Source of the DNA: Bactericera cockerelli
Taxonomy: Eukaryota > Arthropoda > Insecta > Hemiptera > Triozidae
Direction: 5' to 3'
Length of the DNA: 64,000 bases
NCBI GenBank assembly: GCA_024516035.1
Contig: CM044955.1
Span: 57,648,650 to 57,712,649, forward strand
Position numbers and translations under genes: made by a program. Positions 12,201 to 23,275 of the stretch are shown piece after piece. The notes beneath the pieces were generated by a model, which had not been told where the DNA came from, searched no databases, and saw only the letters and a program-made list of their open reading frames with translations. The first letter of the stretch is position 1, and every line of letters begins with the position of its first letter.

Positions 12201-13652
12201 ATTTGGGGTAACATCCCAAAAAATATTTAAGTTTTCCAAAAAAGGGGCGTTTTCCCCACGGAAATTCTTCCCCCCCCCTTAATCTAAAAAGTCAATTTAA
12301 ATTTCCCGATTCCCAAAAAAAAACGGGCATAAAAAAAAAAAATTTGGAGCAGGGGTAAAACCCGTCGCGAAAAAAGGAATTTAAAAAAAGACACTTTGGT
12401 GGTCGTCTAAAATTCCTGGGCGTTTTTGGTTTGGCGCTGTTTTTTTTTTTTCTCTATGGGAAATGTTGTCTGCTTTAATTTTAAACCCCAAATTTTGGAA
12501 AATTTGGGGCCCAACTTTTGCTTAATTGCGGGTTTTCTATGTCGCGGGGAAAACTTTCAAACCCAAATTTTTTTACGGGAAGTTTGGTTGGTACATTTCA
12601 ATCATTATTTCAAAGCGATTATACATAGGGTTTTTAAAATGGCGTAGGTTAAGTTTTGGCCCTTTTTACCCCCCTATGAATTTTGTATTTTTTTGGAAAT
12701 TAAAAAAAAAATTTTTTTTTTCTTTCTCGAAAAAAAAGGGGGCCAATTCCCCCAAAAAGTTTTGGGTTCCCCCCTTTTTTTAGAAAGCTGTTAAAAATGC
12801 CCCAAGATAACATAAAAATAAATCATTAAAAGAATTAAATAAATAGAAAGAATTTGGTAGGGGGGGGGGGTTTTTATGGGGTTTTGAAAAACCTTTCAAA
12901 GGTTCCTAATTTAAATTTAACGTTGTGTTTAGAGAAATGTGCAATTTTTTCCCCCCAGTAAAAAGAAATAAAAAAAAAAAATTTTTAAAGAAAATCTTTT
13001 TTTTTATATGCTTTCCCTTGAAATTGCCTGCGTTTCTCGAATGAAAAACCCGGATACAATGAAAATTAGAAAACCCCCAAGTGAGGTTCAAAACAATAAA
13101 AATTTTAAAGATCCATTGAAGCCTTCCCAATTAAAAGTTATAGGCATTCTCCCATTTCCCTCACATTTTTTTAAAGTGCTAGAACCCCCGGGGAATTCCC
13201 CCCGAAAGGGAAATGCCATTTTTTCCAGTTTTATTGAAAAAGTTAAATAACTAAACCCGGTTTTTGGTGCAAAAATTTTCCCCCATTCCCCACCCTTTTC
13301 CTTTTTTTTCCCGATGCATCTTGGAGGTTTCTGCAAAACCCCACAGTCCAGGAGCGACGAAACATCCAACAAATTGAAAGCAACTTTGCAAGGCATCCCG
13401 CTTTGAAAGGGGAAGTAAGGTAATTTTAAAAAAGAATTTATAGTGGCGGCTCTTGGGAAAAAGGGGGTGGGTCAATTTTTCCTTCCCCCCGGGGATGCCT
13501 TAATTGTCACTAGTGGGGGTAAAACAAGAAAATCTGAATAGCATCATAATTAAGAAAAACAAAGTAAATGATGAGTAAAACAAACCCCAAGGGGGGGGAA
13601 AGGGGGATCCCCCCTTACCCCTCCCCCCCCTTTGTTGGGGAAATTTATTTTA

Positions 13653-13656
<4 letters not shown>

Positions 13657-13705
<49 letters not shown>

Positions 13706-13905
13706 GTTTTCTTATAACTGTTTGGGTTTCGTATCATGACAGGGGTGTTACCCTCCATTCTTTGTGCACCCCAACAAACCTGCTACCCAACCCAGGTGGG
13801 TGAGGTTTAATTTTCCCACCCTCGCTGGACATTGGGTTTAACTTCGATGATCCCAGGAGAACTGGTGCTTTTCCAAATGCCCCCCCCCGACGCTGGCAAA
13901 ACATT
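13657..13905 (-). repeat. 5S-rRNA-headed SINE, reverse copy
   Basis: The 44-nt T run at 13659-13702 is the A tail on the minus strand. It is followed by body sequence (GGTGTTACCCTCCATTC at about 13744 in plus orientation) and then the 5S-like head: CCTCGCTGGAC, TTAACTTCG.TGATC, GAGAACTGGTG and CGACGCTGGC in plus orientation at 13818-13905. This is the same order, reversed, as at 36124-36385. Part of the body is missing or garbled. Confidence 0.65.
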
Positions 13906-14075
13906 TTGGGTTTAATTTTAAATTTGGGGTTTTCATGCAAATATAGATTGTTCACTGACGAAATTTTTGTTTTTTCTTCTGTTTTCGGGGATGGTTCGTT
14001 CCCGCCAGCACAACCATTCGTTAACAAAATCACAAGTAAAACCATACATCTCTGTTCATACTGATAATATATTAA

Positions 14076-14278
14076 TACTCTTCAGTGGGAGTTAACCAAC
14101 AGCGAGGTTAATGCTTAAAGCATTTCCTCCACCTAACCCTCAGAGTCTTATTGTTAATGGGGTTTCACAAGCCAAATTATTGAGGAAAAAAACATGCATT
14201 GGGTGGGATTCGATACCAACCGGATCTCCCACTACCTGGATTACCAGCTAGCGCTTTAACCACTTGCCCATCAGTGCG
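14076..14278 (-). repeat. SINE B (tRNA-derived)
   Basis: Its minus strand starts with a tRNA-like head (A box near CAAGTGGTTAAAGCGCTAG, B box GGTATCGAATCCC). The body carries CTCTGAGGGTTAGGTGG and GCTTTAAGCATTAACCTCG, and the element ends in an ATT-rich tail. Copies with the same order are at 15374-15572, 17766-17945, 24872-25085, 42111-42315 and 60561-60770. Confidence 0.75.
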
Positions 14279-14982
14279 TTTATTGATGTCACTTTGCATT
14301 TTTTCCCCACTGTTCAGAACCGGAAGGAGTATAAAGTTATGAAATTTGGGCACAAAAGTTCCCCTAATATTTTTAAAAAAGGGGACACTAAAAAATTTTT
14401 AAAAGGGAAAAAGGAAAAATTTGAGGAAAGGGTTTAATTTATAAATTTTGATTTTCTGTAACTCCCTCAATGACAGATCATTAAGAAGCCCCCCTTGTTT
14501 TCCACTTTTTCGAACATTTTCCATTTATTAATTTGACCACTTTCATTAAAAGTTTTCCTTCCACAAAGCCACATTTAAATTTCATCTAAAGGGTTTAATT
14601 GTAGTGAAAAAAGCTAACTTCATTAAATAAGATACTTGTACTTTGTTCTAGCTTAATTAAAAAATTTAAAAATTTTTATTGTAAAAAAACATTTTAATGA
14701 ACTGTTCAAATTTTTACAAATGAAAAGGATTCCAAATCTCAATTGAATGTACACGAGGGTAAGCATTAATTACTTTTTTGAATGCTGGTGACGGGTTGAT
14801 TAGAGTTGTTTATGTTTTTGACGTAAAAAGTTTTTGAAGGATTAGCATAAAGCAAAATAATGTTTGGCAGTTTTATTTTCCAAACGGGACGCAACACTTT
14901 TTTTTTCACTAACAAAAAGTGATTTTCAGGTTTCCTTCGCCTTTATTTGATTTCCCCCCAAGTTGTTTAGTTTTCAATTAGA

Positions 14983-15270
14983 GCGCGCGATTAGCTCAAG
15001 TGGATAAGGGGCTCGCTTGCCTGCTGAAGGCCCCGGGGTTCGACCCCCGGGGGCCGACAAAAAAAATTGTATTAAAAATTTGGTTACAGTTGTTTGTAAG
15101 GGATACCTTCCGGTTCGCTTATGTTGCCCCGGCGTCTAAATGGAAGCATTGGGGTCACTTCTCGTCCATCAGGGGGGAGGCTTTATACGGGTTGGGCAGG
15201 CTAAAACCCTCAACCAAAAAGCGTTACTGGAGCTCAATAAAAACGCTGTGAAACACTCATCTTTAAAAAA
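14983..15270 (+). repeat. SINE A (tRNA-derived), full-length copy
   Basis: The head has an A box (TTAGCTCAAGTGG at about 14990) and a B box (GGGTTCGACCCCC at about 15037), spaced as in a tRNA. The body contains TTGTTTGTAAGGGATACCTT, CTTCTCGTCCATCAGGGGGG and GAAACACTCATCTTTAAAAAA at the 3' end. The A-rich tail suggests mobilisation by poly(A)-dependent target-primed reverse transcription. Because the unit recurs elsewhere with the same body, it is a SINE rather than a working tRNA gene. Confidence 0.8.
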
Positions 15271-15373
15271 AATCCTTTTTTCCCTATTGTGCGGATCAGA
15301 ATAATCAAAAAGTAGCAGTGTCCACCACAGCAGCGTTCATTAATTCGAGCCTTTTAAAAATTTAATAACCTTT

Positions 15374-15572
15374 TTAGTGGAAGGTAACCACCAGCCGGGG
15401 TTTAATTTGCTACACATTTTCTTACCACCTTCCCCTCAGGTCTTACTATTATGTGTTCAAAACTCAAATAATGGGGAAAAAAAATTCATGCACAGTTTGG
15501 GATTTCGAACCAACCCCACCCTACGCTGCCTGGATTACCCGGACTAGCGCGTTAACCACTTGACTACCAGTG
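15374..15572 (-). repeat. SINE B (tRNA-derived)
   Basis: It has the same order as the other SINE B copies: AGTGGAAGGTAACCACCAGC at the plus-strand left end (the element 3' end), a central CTCAGGTCTTACTATTATGTG, and the tRNA-like head at the right (GACTAGCGCGTTAACCACTT). Confidence 0.75.
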
Positions 15573-15579
15573 TAGGCCT

Positions 15580-17049
15580 TAATCTACAAATCTACATAAT
15601 GGAAATACCCAAGCGCGTGTGTCGCCCCACGTCCGTTGCCTGGTTCGCGAAATAACCTTCGCAAACATTCAGATTTCAGTCTAGACTTTGTGCCGGCCCT
15701 TTAGGTCTGTGGGTTCCGGGGGGACGGGGAGCTAACAGTAAACAGGCAGGTTGTGGCCCCGAGTGCAGACAAATGATTCTCATGCCTGAAACGTTTAGGT
15801 CTGAGAGAGTGAAGAGTCTGGGGCGTTGCGCAATGCCCATCAGACCAGGTCCGTGAAGTTGGCTCTTCCATGTTGGGGAATTAGAAAGGGGAAACCCCAT
15901 GTTCAAGTTTGCGTCCAGTAGCAACCATCAGCTGATTTCAAAATCTGTGCCGAAGTTGTACTAATTTTTTCCTCTCGCGAAGGAGTGGGTACCTTTAAAC
16001 TAACCTAATTCTTCTAAAAAATATTTTTCCTTTTTTCATACTTACCTATTGCTTACTTTGTCTTTGTTTCCTCTTTTATTTCCTTATTTCTTCCTTTAGG
16101 GAGTAATATAAGATTTTGGTATTGCCCTGGGAAAATTTTAAAGGTTTTTGGATACCGCCACTGCATGAGGGAAACAAAAAATTTTAAATAAATTGAACCA
16201 AACGAAGCCGGGATTTGTTGAAAGAGGGACCTTTAGCTGTTCAAAGTTGGACGCGTAAATTTGTTCAACTCGAGATAGGGAAGGTTCCCTCTATGTTATA
16301 TGATGCTCCGTGACTACTACTTTCGTGTCTGGCTGGTATGGAGAGACGATTTTGTAATATAGGGTTCACTAGCGTTGTTGTATTTTTGGGGGATGTCCCC
16401 CTTTTTCACATAGCTATCAGACACATGATCAATTTGATTCAAATTTCAAGTCCTTTTAAATATTTTTTTAAAACCCACTGATTTTTTTTTTGTGTTGGTA
16501 TTTAGGCTGGGTTAATTTTCAAGGGTTTTTCCCCTTTTAGGGTTCCTGTAGGGGGGTCCCCAGCTTTGCTATATGGGGAAAACTTCGACCTTGACAATTA
16601 TTTATTAAGAAAAATCTGAATGCACAAAGCGCACGAGACCTTTAAACAAACGTCCCGGGAAAAACAAAATTTAGCTGAAGGGACAAATGACCCAGGCATC
16701 CCTACAGTGAGGATTCTGATTACGACCATGTGTTTAAAGCCATGGTGGTGGGGATTGATGGGGTGAACCTTTTAAAAAAGCCCAAAACAGTGTCTGAGCT
16801 CCTTCCGTTGTCCAGGGTGTGGTGTGGTGTAGTGATTGTGTTAGTGTAGTGTGTTGAAATGATGAACTTAAAAATGACAATTTTAAAAATTGGTATTTGA
16901 AAATTCAGGGAACTTTAAATTTTTTGTGTATTAAAAAAGGTGCTGTATTAAAATGTTAGCCTAATGGGACTTCACCCAGCCTCCAGTTTAAATAGCACTC
17001 CCAAATACTATACCCTTGTTAGGAATTTGCAATATTTAACAAAGTTCAA
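15580..17049. other. No recognisable feature
   Basis: This is moderately noisy unique-looking sequence. A GT-rich patch lies near 16,815-16,850 (GTGTGGTGTGGTGTAGTG). Short frames such as 15676-15924 on the minus strand show no recognisable motif. I see no gene, repeat family or RNA. Confidence 0.5.
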
Positions 17050-17193
17050 AAGTTAACATATTTGTGTTAATCCATTTTCTTGATATCAAAAACTACTCAA
17101 ACCCCCTTACCAAATCTACGCTGAAACCGGAACTTGAACCACCGACCTCCGGTTTCAAACCCGCCACGTTATCGATAAGCTAATGGGGCCCGG
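17050..17193 (-). repeat. SINE C (tRNA-derived)
   Basis: On the minus strand the tRNA-like head (TTAGCTTATCGATAACGTGG; B-box-like GGTTCAAGTTCC) is followed by TTTCAGCGTAGATTTGGTAA, GAGTAGTTTTTGATATCAAG and the 3' end TTAACACAAATATGTTAACT. It matches the SINE C copies at 32221-32405, 42515-42668 and 45200-45350. Confidence 0.7.
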
Positions 17194-17546
17194 TTGCACC
17201 TTTGACAACCCCATGTTTGTGCTACGTTCATGCTGTCTGTGCTAGCGCCGTTCTCGAGATATCCAACAATGTTACATAGTTGGGGCCAACTTATGCACCC
17301 CCCCACATATTCGACGGGTTGGCGTTGTAAAAGGCGCAAATTCCAACCTGTTAGACCCAAAAAGTAACGGACCTGAGCAGGCTAAGTGTTTGAGAATTGT
17401 GATTGTGATCAGAATTTAAACCCAAATGTGCATGGAAATCATGTAGATACTTTTTTCTTTTTATTGAATTTGTTATAGAAAGTAGTACGGATAGGTAGTT
17501 TTGGATGGGGACACGAATTCTTATTACTCAGAAATTTACAGTTTTA

Positions 17547-17709
17547 ATAATAATAATAAAATATCGCCTGATTTATACTGGCCGACTAGGACTAATGAGC
17601 CCCATTATTCCAGCAGTAAGCCCAAGACGCAGGGTAAAAACCCCCCAAATGGGAGGATAACCTCTGGATTAAACAGAGTGCCGCGGTTTCCCACTGGGGC
17701 CTAACGGGT
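17547..17709 (-). repeat. SINE D (tRNA-derived), decayed copy
   Basis: Left end AATAATAATAAAATATCGCC, then CTGATTTATACTGGCCGACTAG, CCCATTATTCCAGCAGTAAG and AACAGAGTGCCGCGGTTTCC in plus orientation. These match the tail-to-head order of the clean copy at 22634-22860; the B-box region is partly deleted. Confidence 0.65.
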
Positions 17710-17765
17710 CAGACTAAATGGAAAATCATGGAAGACAGTATACTTAAATAAAAAATACAAATTTT

Positions 17766-17945
17766 GTGGAAAGTAACCACCAGGCGAGGTTAATGCAAAG
17801 CATTTTTACCCTCAAATTTTTATTATTATGTGCTTACAAACTCAAATTTAACAAGGAAAAAATTCATCCCAACTGGGTGGGATTCGAACCAACGGATCCC
17901 CTCGCCAGCTCGCCACCTGGAAAACCCCGACTAGCGCGCACAATA
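17766..17945 (-). repeat. SINE B (tRNA-derived), 5'-incomplete
   Basis: It begins GTGGAAAGTAACCACCAGGC in plus orientation and includes the GGTGGGATTCGAACCAACGG B-box region. It stops within the head at GACTAGCGCGC, so the outermost part of the tRNA-like head is missing. Confidence 0.7.
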
Positions 17946-18077
17946 TTCAGGACTCGATTCCCACTTTATTAAATTTTTTTACACATCTGAATTCTTGGGG
18001 GAAAACCATAAAATCTTAAAACTATTCTCGAGTCCCTTTCTCAAATTTACAATCCATTAATCAAGGGGAAGAAAACC

Positions 18078-18114
<37 letters not shown>

Positions 18115-18195
18115 TTTAATTTTAATTTTTAAAATTTTAATTTCACAATTCCCCTATCCTTATTATATATAAAATAAAACTTAGGTCTAGTTTTA

Positions 18196-18491
18196 ATATG
18201 AGTGTTTCACAGCCGTTTTATTTTCGTAGCCATGAAAAACAGGAGTTACTGTAGGGCCCTTGTGGTCTGTGTTGTACCCTGCCCATCCCGTAGTAAAGCC
18301 TCCCCTCTGATGGGCGAGAAGTGACACAATACTTGCCATTTAGGTGCTGGGTCAAACACGAGTGCACCGAAAGGTATCCCTTACAAAATTTGTTCCCAAA
18401 ATTTAAAAATTTCAAATTCTTGTCGACACTGGGGGGTCGAAGCCCGGGACCTTCCCATGGCAAAACGGAGTGCTTAACCAACCCAGCTAAT
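18196..18491 (-). repeat. SINE A (tRNA-derived), reverse copy
   Basis: Plus-strand order GAGTGTTTCACAGCC, CCCTTGTGGTCTGTGTTG, CCCTCTGATGGGCGAGAAG, AAAGGTATCCCTTACAAAAT and CGACACTGGGGGGTCGAAGC, then the A-box complement AACCAACCCAGCTAA. This is the exact reverse order of the 14983-15270 copy. A poly-T/AT-rich block lies just left (18080-18110). Confidence 0.75.
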
Positions 18492-18517
18492 TAATTTTAG
18501 CTAACAAAATGTATATA

Positions 18518-18592
18518 ATTTGCCCCTTGCCTCGCTGAACGTTTTTTTAAACTTTAGTGAAATGAATGAGAACTGGTGTATTCAAAAACGTC
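18518..18592 (-). repeat. 5S-like SINE head fragment
   Basis: In plus orientation CCTCGCTGAACG, then TTAAACTTTAGTGAA, then GAGAACTGGTGTATTCAAAAACG follow the reverse complement of the 5S-like head at 36124-36243. Only the head is recognised; the body is absent or unrecognised. Confidence 0.5.
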
Positions 18593-19065
18593 CCAGTGTC
18601 TATACGAATTTTCAAGTTGAGAGCGGGGTAATTTCACGTGATCTCTCTTGTTATCTGGTTAAGGGGTTAATGGGGCACAGGTGAAAGGGAAAATTTTTCA
18701 TTGATTTCGTGGCGCCACCCAGGTATGTATCTGTCTAACCTGTGAAAAACATGAACAGCGAGAAACAGGAATGTAATAATAATTTTTAAAAAATTCCCAA
18801 AAAATAATAATAATTTTGGGAAAAAATTTAAATTTAAAAAATCAATAAGGGAAAAAACGACGTGACATCGATTTTAAATTAAAAACATTGTTATCGAGTA
18901 ATTATGGGCTACAAATTAAACTTCATTATTGGGAGTGTTTAATTTTTCTCTGTATGAAAATCATAATTGGGTTTTTTTTAATTTTTAATGTTTATTCCAA
19001 GATCTTGATACAATAAAAATATACAAAAACAAAATTAGTATACAATTACATTTACCCCAAAATCC

Positions 19066-19262
19066 GTGGCTGAGTGGTTAAGAGCCTTGGTTTCTGACCC
19101 GGAGGTGGCGGGGTTTGAATCCCCGGCCGGGGGTGGAAAATTCTGATCGAGTTTTTCCCGTTTCCGGAATGGCATGGGTGTAAAAAGGGAAGTGCTTGAA
19201 GTAATGCGGGAAAGCGGTTCCAGGGGGCAGTTTTACCTTCTTAATTTTTAAAAAAAAGAAGA
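19066..19262 (+). repeat. SINE E (tRNA-derived)
   Basis: The head GTGGCTGAGTGGTTAAGAGC (A box) and GGGTTTGAATCCCCGGCC (B box) is followed by TTTCCGGAATGGCATGGGTG and an A-rich GAAGTAAAAT end. The better-preserved sibling at 32976-33144 has the same order. Confidence 0.75.
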
Positions 19263-19845
19263 AGTAAAATTACATCATGAGCATTTTTTCATGCCTGATT
19301 GACAAAGTCTGTTTATTTGCAATGGCTTGCCACTTCAAATGTCAATGGTTGGGTAATTTTCCTTTGCAATTTGACCCCCAAAGACCTTGGGAAAAAAAAG
19401 GGAATTGGTCATAACTTTTGAAACAAGCGAAATCCCCCACTGAAAAATGGCTTTCCAGATAGTTCTGAAACGGGGCCCAAACTACCCTTTGATTGGATTT
19501 TTTTCTTGTTCGAGTAAAAAACCGATTGGGGGGAATAAGGGCCCGATTGCGATCTTATTTTTCCTAAAATTCTCAAATTTAATTATTGTGTTTAGCAGCG
19601 AGTTGGTAAATCCCCTCCACTAAGGCCCCTGATAAATAAATCTAATAATAAAATAAAATAGATTGTATAAAGAAGCTACTAGACATCAGGTTGCTCAATT
19701 AATTTTCGACCGGGGGAAAATATTTACACGGAAAATGATTAATTTAAATTTCCCTGTGATTTCAACAAGGAAAAAATTTTTCTTTCTAAAAAACGGGGAA
19801 TTTCGCAAAATCTGGTCCTCTTTTCAAAAACCACTTATGATTATG

Positions 19846-19914
19846 AGGTGCCCTGGGTTTGCTTTATTCGTTAAGGCGGGGGAAATGGAGGTCGGTGGTT
19901 CAGGTCCCAATTTA
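19846..19914 (+). repeat. SINE C head fragment
   Basis: GTTAAGGCGGGGGAAATGG and GGAGGTCGGTGGTTCAGGTCCC match the SINE C head (GATAAGGCGGCGGAC..GGAGGTCGTTGGTTCAAGTCCC at 45200-45350). It directly abuts the body end of the modular SINE fragment that follows, in opposite orientation. Confidence 0.55.
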
Positions 19915-20058
19915 AAACCCGCCTGGGTAGGGCCGGAAATACCGGCCTCACGTGTTCGAGGGTTTCAGATTTTGCTGTGTGAAAAGCTGCTCTCCCCGGA
20001 GAATCGAAATAAAAATCTCTGAACTATGGGCAGTAGTCCCAACCGTTACGCCACGAAC
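19915..20058 (-). repeat. tRNA-headed modular SINE fragment
   Basis: On the minus strand: head GTGGCGTAACGGTTGGGAC, a B-box-like TTTCGATTCTCC, a linker (CACACAGCAAAATCTGAAAC), then CCTCG..ACGTGAGGCCGGTATTTCC and GGCCCTACCCAGGCGGGTT. The last part corresponds to the body start of the 5S SINE (CTCGTGACGCTGG..CCCGGCCCCACTCAGCTGGG). The copy breaks off soon after. Confidence 0.5.
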
Positions 20059-20059
20059 A

Positions 20060-20620
20060 TACATAAAAAAGGGGGCGTCGGAGCAAAAGGAGCGGCGGAA
20101 CTGCAGCACCCCCAGACAAAAAAAAAAAAAAAGAGGATTTTCTCAAGTCCCAGATTTTCTCAAGTGTTTGTACCAATGATAATTCATCAAAAATTTTAGA
20201 ATAATTAAAGGGCATAATTATTAGGATTGCCATGGTACACAAAACTAAAAACTTAAAGAGTTTGCTACTGAAAGAGAGACTTTATAAATCCTTATTTTTT
20301 TAATGCGGTTTATGTGGCAGCCCCCCCAAAACATTTTCCCCCGGACCGCCCCTGCAATTGTTTAAAAATTTAAAAACCCATGTGTATTTATGTTTAAAAA
20401 AAAAGACTTTATGGCGGAATGAACGGGATATTGAGGGAAAAATGCCAAAGGTGTCCCCCCCCCCCCCCCCATTCCCCACCAGGGTGGGGAGGAATCTACA
20501 AAAATAAAAAACACACATGACGGCTTGAAGCCACGGCGGATATGACTTGGCCAGCAATTGTTCCAACTTCCTTGCCGGGCACTTAATAAGCAAGGACTAC
20601 CTTCAACCGACTATCCTCGC
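20060..20620. other. No recognisable feature
   Basis: Contains a poly-A run near 20,118 and a C run near 20,455-20,470. The minus-strand frame at 20300-20593 has no recognisable domain and I do not call it. Confidence 0.5.
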
Positions 20621-20624
20621 CATT

Positions 20625-20781
20625 TTACTCCGAGAAATTTCTAATATTAGAAATCGGAAGCATTGTATTTGTTTTTTGTATATAAAAAAAAAACTTTGCT
20701 CCATTTCAATTTTTTGAAATTGGGGACGTTCCATCACCTCCTGAGCAACTTTGGTTTTGTGTCTGTCTGTCGGTCTGTTGA
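20625..20781 (-). repeat. Family H element, 3'-terminal fragment (reverse)
   Basis: The terminal hairpin (CGAGAAATTTCTAATATTAG at 20629) is followed by the complement of the family's end: CACCTCCTGAGCAACTTTGG and TTTTGTGTCTGTCTGTCGG. Only the last ~155 bp of the ~710-bp element are present. This fits 5' truncation but does not prove it. Confidence 0.7.
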
Positions 20782-20798
20782 ATACAATCCTTGTAACC

Positions 20799-22605
20799 CA
20801 GTGCCGGATTACCCATATGGCGGATTTTGGCAGATGCCAAGGGCCCCGCGCTTTAGGGGGCCCCGCCTTGAGCAGCTTACACTAGATATTATGAGTTGTT
20901 TTAAAAGCTTACACTAGGTATTATGGATTTTTTAAAAGCTTACACTAGGTACTTTTGAATAATGGTAAGAAGAGAATAGAAATAAAAGTGAAAAAAACAC
21001 ACTGACAACAAAGTACATAAATTGAAAGAAAAGCGCGGGCTCCCTATTATTAAATTATTCCTTGAATAAACAATGATCAACCACATAGAAATTAGCGGAT
21101 TACCTACCAAATATGTCAGATTTGTTAGATGCCAAGTTCCCCGCGATTTTGGGGGCCCCGCCTTTTCGGGCAGCTTACATTAATTTATAAGTGTTTTGAA
21201 TGACCGTTAACTCGGTTTTTCTGGATTTTAATATTAAATAAAATCACAGCCAGTTGAGCAAAATGTTAAAAGAAAAACCACGGGACCCCCTTAAAATGGA
21301 CCACATATATGAAAATAGGTAGATCTTTAGATTACCTATTACCTGCGGCTCTTTATATAATATAGTATAATTACTCGTATTTGAAAAGAATATTATTGAC
21401 AAAGGACGTGTGATTATCGCCTTAGGTAATACTCTGCCATCAAACTTTTGATCGGCTTTATCGACATTCTTAACCAATGATCTTCATTATAGCCGCCTGC
21501 GGCGCTTTTATGAATTTTTCAAGATTATCTTTTTCTATCTATTTTCCGAGTACTTTACCCCATAACTTTGCAAAAATTTCGCCTGCGGCACCGTCAAATT
21601 TACTTATCTGATGGTTTGGATTGTTTTTCAAGAGACAATGCAATTCTAGTACCATTAAAAGAAAGAAAAAAAAATCTTGGGCATTTTAAAAGTGCCTTTG
21701 ATTGTTTGGAATTAATTTGGAATTTACCTTTAAAAAAAATATTAGCATTCAATACTGGCGATAAAATCTTCATAGTAATCGATGATCTACTTTCTACACA
21801 TCTTACCTAATGACTCTTTCTACACATAGTCTTTTCATTAATAACAGTAGAAATCGTTTTATAACGAACTTCAAGGACCGACAGATTTGTTCATTATAGC
21901 CGATTTTTTACTTAACCGATATATAGCCTATAAGGAACAAGTTCACTATATGTATCGCTTATAGAGAAACAATGTACGTTATAAGGGAACTTCGTAAGAC
22001 ATGAAAATGTACAATTATGTTTGAATGTTTTAAGGGGGTACATTCATAATCCATTAATTCAAAATCAGAAACAATACTAACTTTTAGGTGCTAATAAAAT
22101 GATCTAAATCAGACAGATCACTCATCTACTCCTTGACAAAATCTGCATAACTAAAACATGTTTTCTGTTTTACTCACAGAGCATCAAAATGAATTTTGTA
22201 CGTTATAACCGATAGAAATTAGCCACGGGACTTGAGAATTTGTTCGCTAAAGCCGATATTGTTCCTAATAGCTGATGTTGGTTATAAACAATACCAATGT
22301 AATTTTCCATAAGACTCCAAGGGACCGGAGATTTTTGTTTGCTATAGCCGATTGTTCCTTATAAACGGTGTCATTATAAACGATTTCTACTGTATATACA
22401 TATTAGATATTTCTACTATTATTCGGAAAAAATGTTGCTTTTGGTGTATAAACGTCGTTTGGATACTATATGGATTGGTGCTAAGGACACTTTGCTTCGA
22501 TTTCAAGGTTCTAAAAAAGTAATTTTAGAATAAACTTAGTACAATTTTTGGGGCCCCGCGCCTTGAAATTGCCAAGGGCCCCCGCGCAGCCTTAATCCGG
22601 CACTG
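20799..22605. mobile_element. hAT-like non-autonomous DNA transposon (composite)
   Basis: The ends are inverted: CAGTGCCGGATTA.. at the left, ..TAATCCGGCACTG at the right, followed inward on both sides by AAGGGCCCCGCGC-type sequence. The flanks share CTTGTA (CTTGTAAC versus CTTGTACG), resembling an imperfect 8-bp duplication. The left subterminal block repeats inside at about 21,094-21,185 (CGGATTACCTACCAAATATG..AGATGCCAAGTTCCCCGCG), so a second copy or internal duplication is present. There is no transposase frame, so the element is non-autonomous. The hAT assignment rests on terminal sequence style and probable 8-bp duplication. Confidence 0.65.
21845..22392. mobile_element. pogo/Tigger-like MITE nested in the hAT-like element
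   Basis: The termini are inverted: CAGTAGAAATCGTTTTATAA at the left and TTATAAACGATTTCTACTG at the right. Internal copies of TTATAACCGATA, TTATAGCCGAT and GTTCACTATA-type motifs repeat. The TIR style and TA-rich flanks suggest the pogo/Tigger (Tc1/mariner superfamily) group; a clean TA duplication cannot be shown at the left edge. No transposase is present. Confidence 0.65.
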
Positions 22606-22633
22606 CTTGTACGCGCAAATCTCAGAAACGAAT

Positions 22634-22860
22634 ATAATAATAATAAAAAATATAATAATAAATATCGCATTATTATACTGCCCGATTAAGACTATCTAAG
22701 TCCCATTATTTCCGCAGTAAGTCCAAGACATATTATTAAAGTGGTAAAAATCCCAAATGGGAGGATAACTTATCATGTCCCGGCTGGGTTTCGAACCCAC
22801 GACCTACTGGAATCTCTGGATTCACAGAGTGCCGCCTTTACCACTGAGCTACCGGGACAT
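22634..22860 (-). repeat. SINE D (tRNA-derived), full-length copy
   Basis: On the minus strand: head TGTCCCGGTAGCTCAGTGGT (A box) and GTGGGTTCGAAACCC (B box), body GATAAGTTATCCTCCCATTT, GGACTTACTGCGGAAATAAT and GGGCAGTATAATAATGCGA, then a TTA-repeat tail at 22634-22665. The (TAA)n tail resembles the ends of the LINE 3' fragments in this window, suggesting (inference) that such a LINE mobilised it. Confidence 0.8.
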
Positions 22861-23119
22861 GGGAATATGAATCGAATCTACGAGGTGTATGGTGTCCATC
22901 ATGGGCAGAGTATTTTTTCTTCTTTTTTTTTCTTCTTCTTTTCCATCCTCTATCTCGCTAATTGGCCTCAGGGAATACCGTTGTATGTTGGACCATGAGG
23001 TCATCTTGTTCCGGTCTGCAGACGTAGCTCAGACTACTGGGTAGATAGCAATTAGCATTCAATGTATGTATGTTGTATTTACATACGTCTGTATGTATGT
23101 TATATTTAATGTATGTATA

Positions 23120-23275
23120 GCTAGGGTCTAGTCGGGGGACTATAAACAGGGAGTATACCAGCAGTCTAGCTGGGGGGACTATAAACAGGAGTAGACCAGC
23201 ATTGGCTTGGTTCTGGGGGACCTTTTCAAATATTAACCTCGTAGACCCCTAAGGGCTCACAGGACCTATGGATTT
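23120..23275 (+). repeat. Dispersed repeat K with 38-bp internal units
   Basis: About two units of an ACCAGCAGTCTAGCTGGGGG..ACTATAAACAGGGAGTA motif are followed by GACCAGCATTGGCTTGGTTC and TGGGGGACC. The same module occurs at 49895-50145 (three units) and reversed at 27105-27258 and 62650-62870. TGTATG microsatellite lies just upstream (23,060-23,115). Confidence 0.65.

Larger units (their letters stand above)
1..13656. other. Low-quality, homopolymer-inflated sequence
   Basis: Nearly every stretch consists of runs of 3-10 identical bases (A, T, C or G), unlike the sequence after about 20 kb. Repeat families that are clean elsewhere in the window can be recognised here only with many homopolymer-length errors. 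The short reading frames are compositional and match no family I recognise. I infer an unpolished or low-coverage long-read contig end, not biological sequence evolution. Apart from the repeat fragments listed separately I can support no gene, RNA or regulatory site in this stretch. Confidence 0.75.

Noticed and set aside
13734..14045. 103-codon minus-strand frame
   Set aside because: It overlaps the 5S-headed SINE copy and has no recognisable domain.
14983..15060. tRNA-like sequence with A and B boxes considered as a tRNA gene
   Set aside because: The same unit with the same long body recurs several times in the window, so it is a SINE head. The same applies to the heads at 19066, 22860, 24872, 28810, 32976 and 45200.
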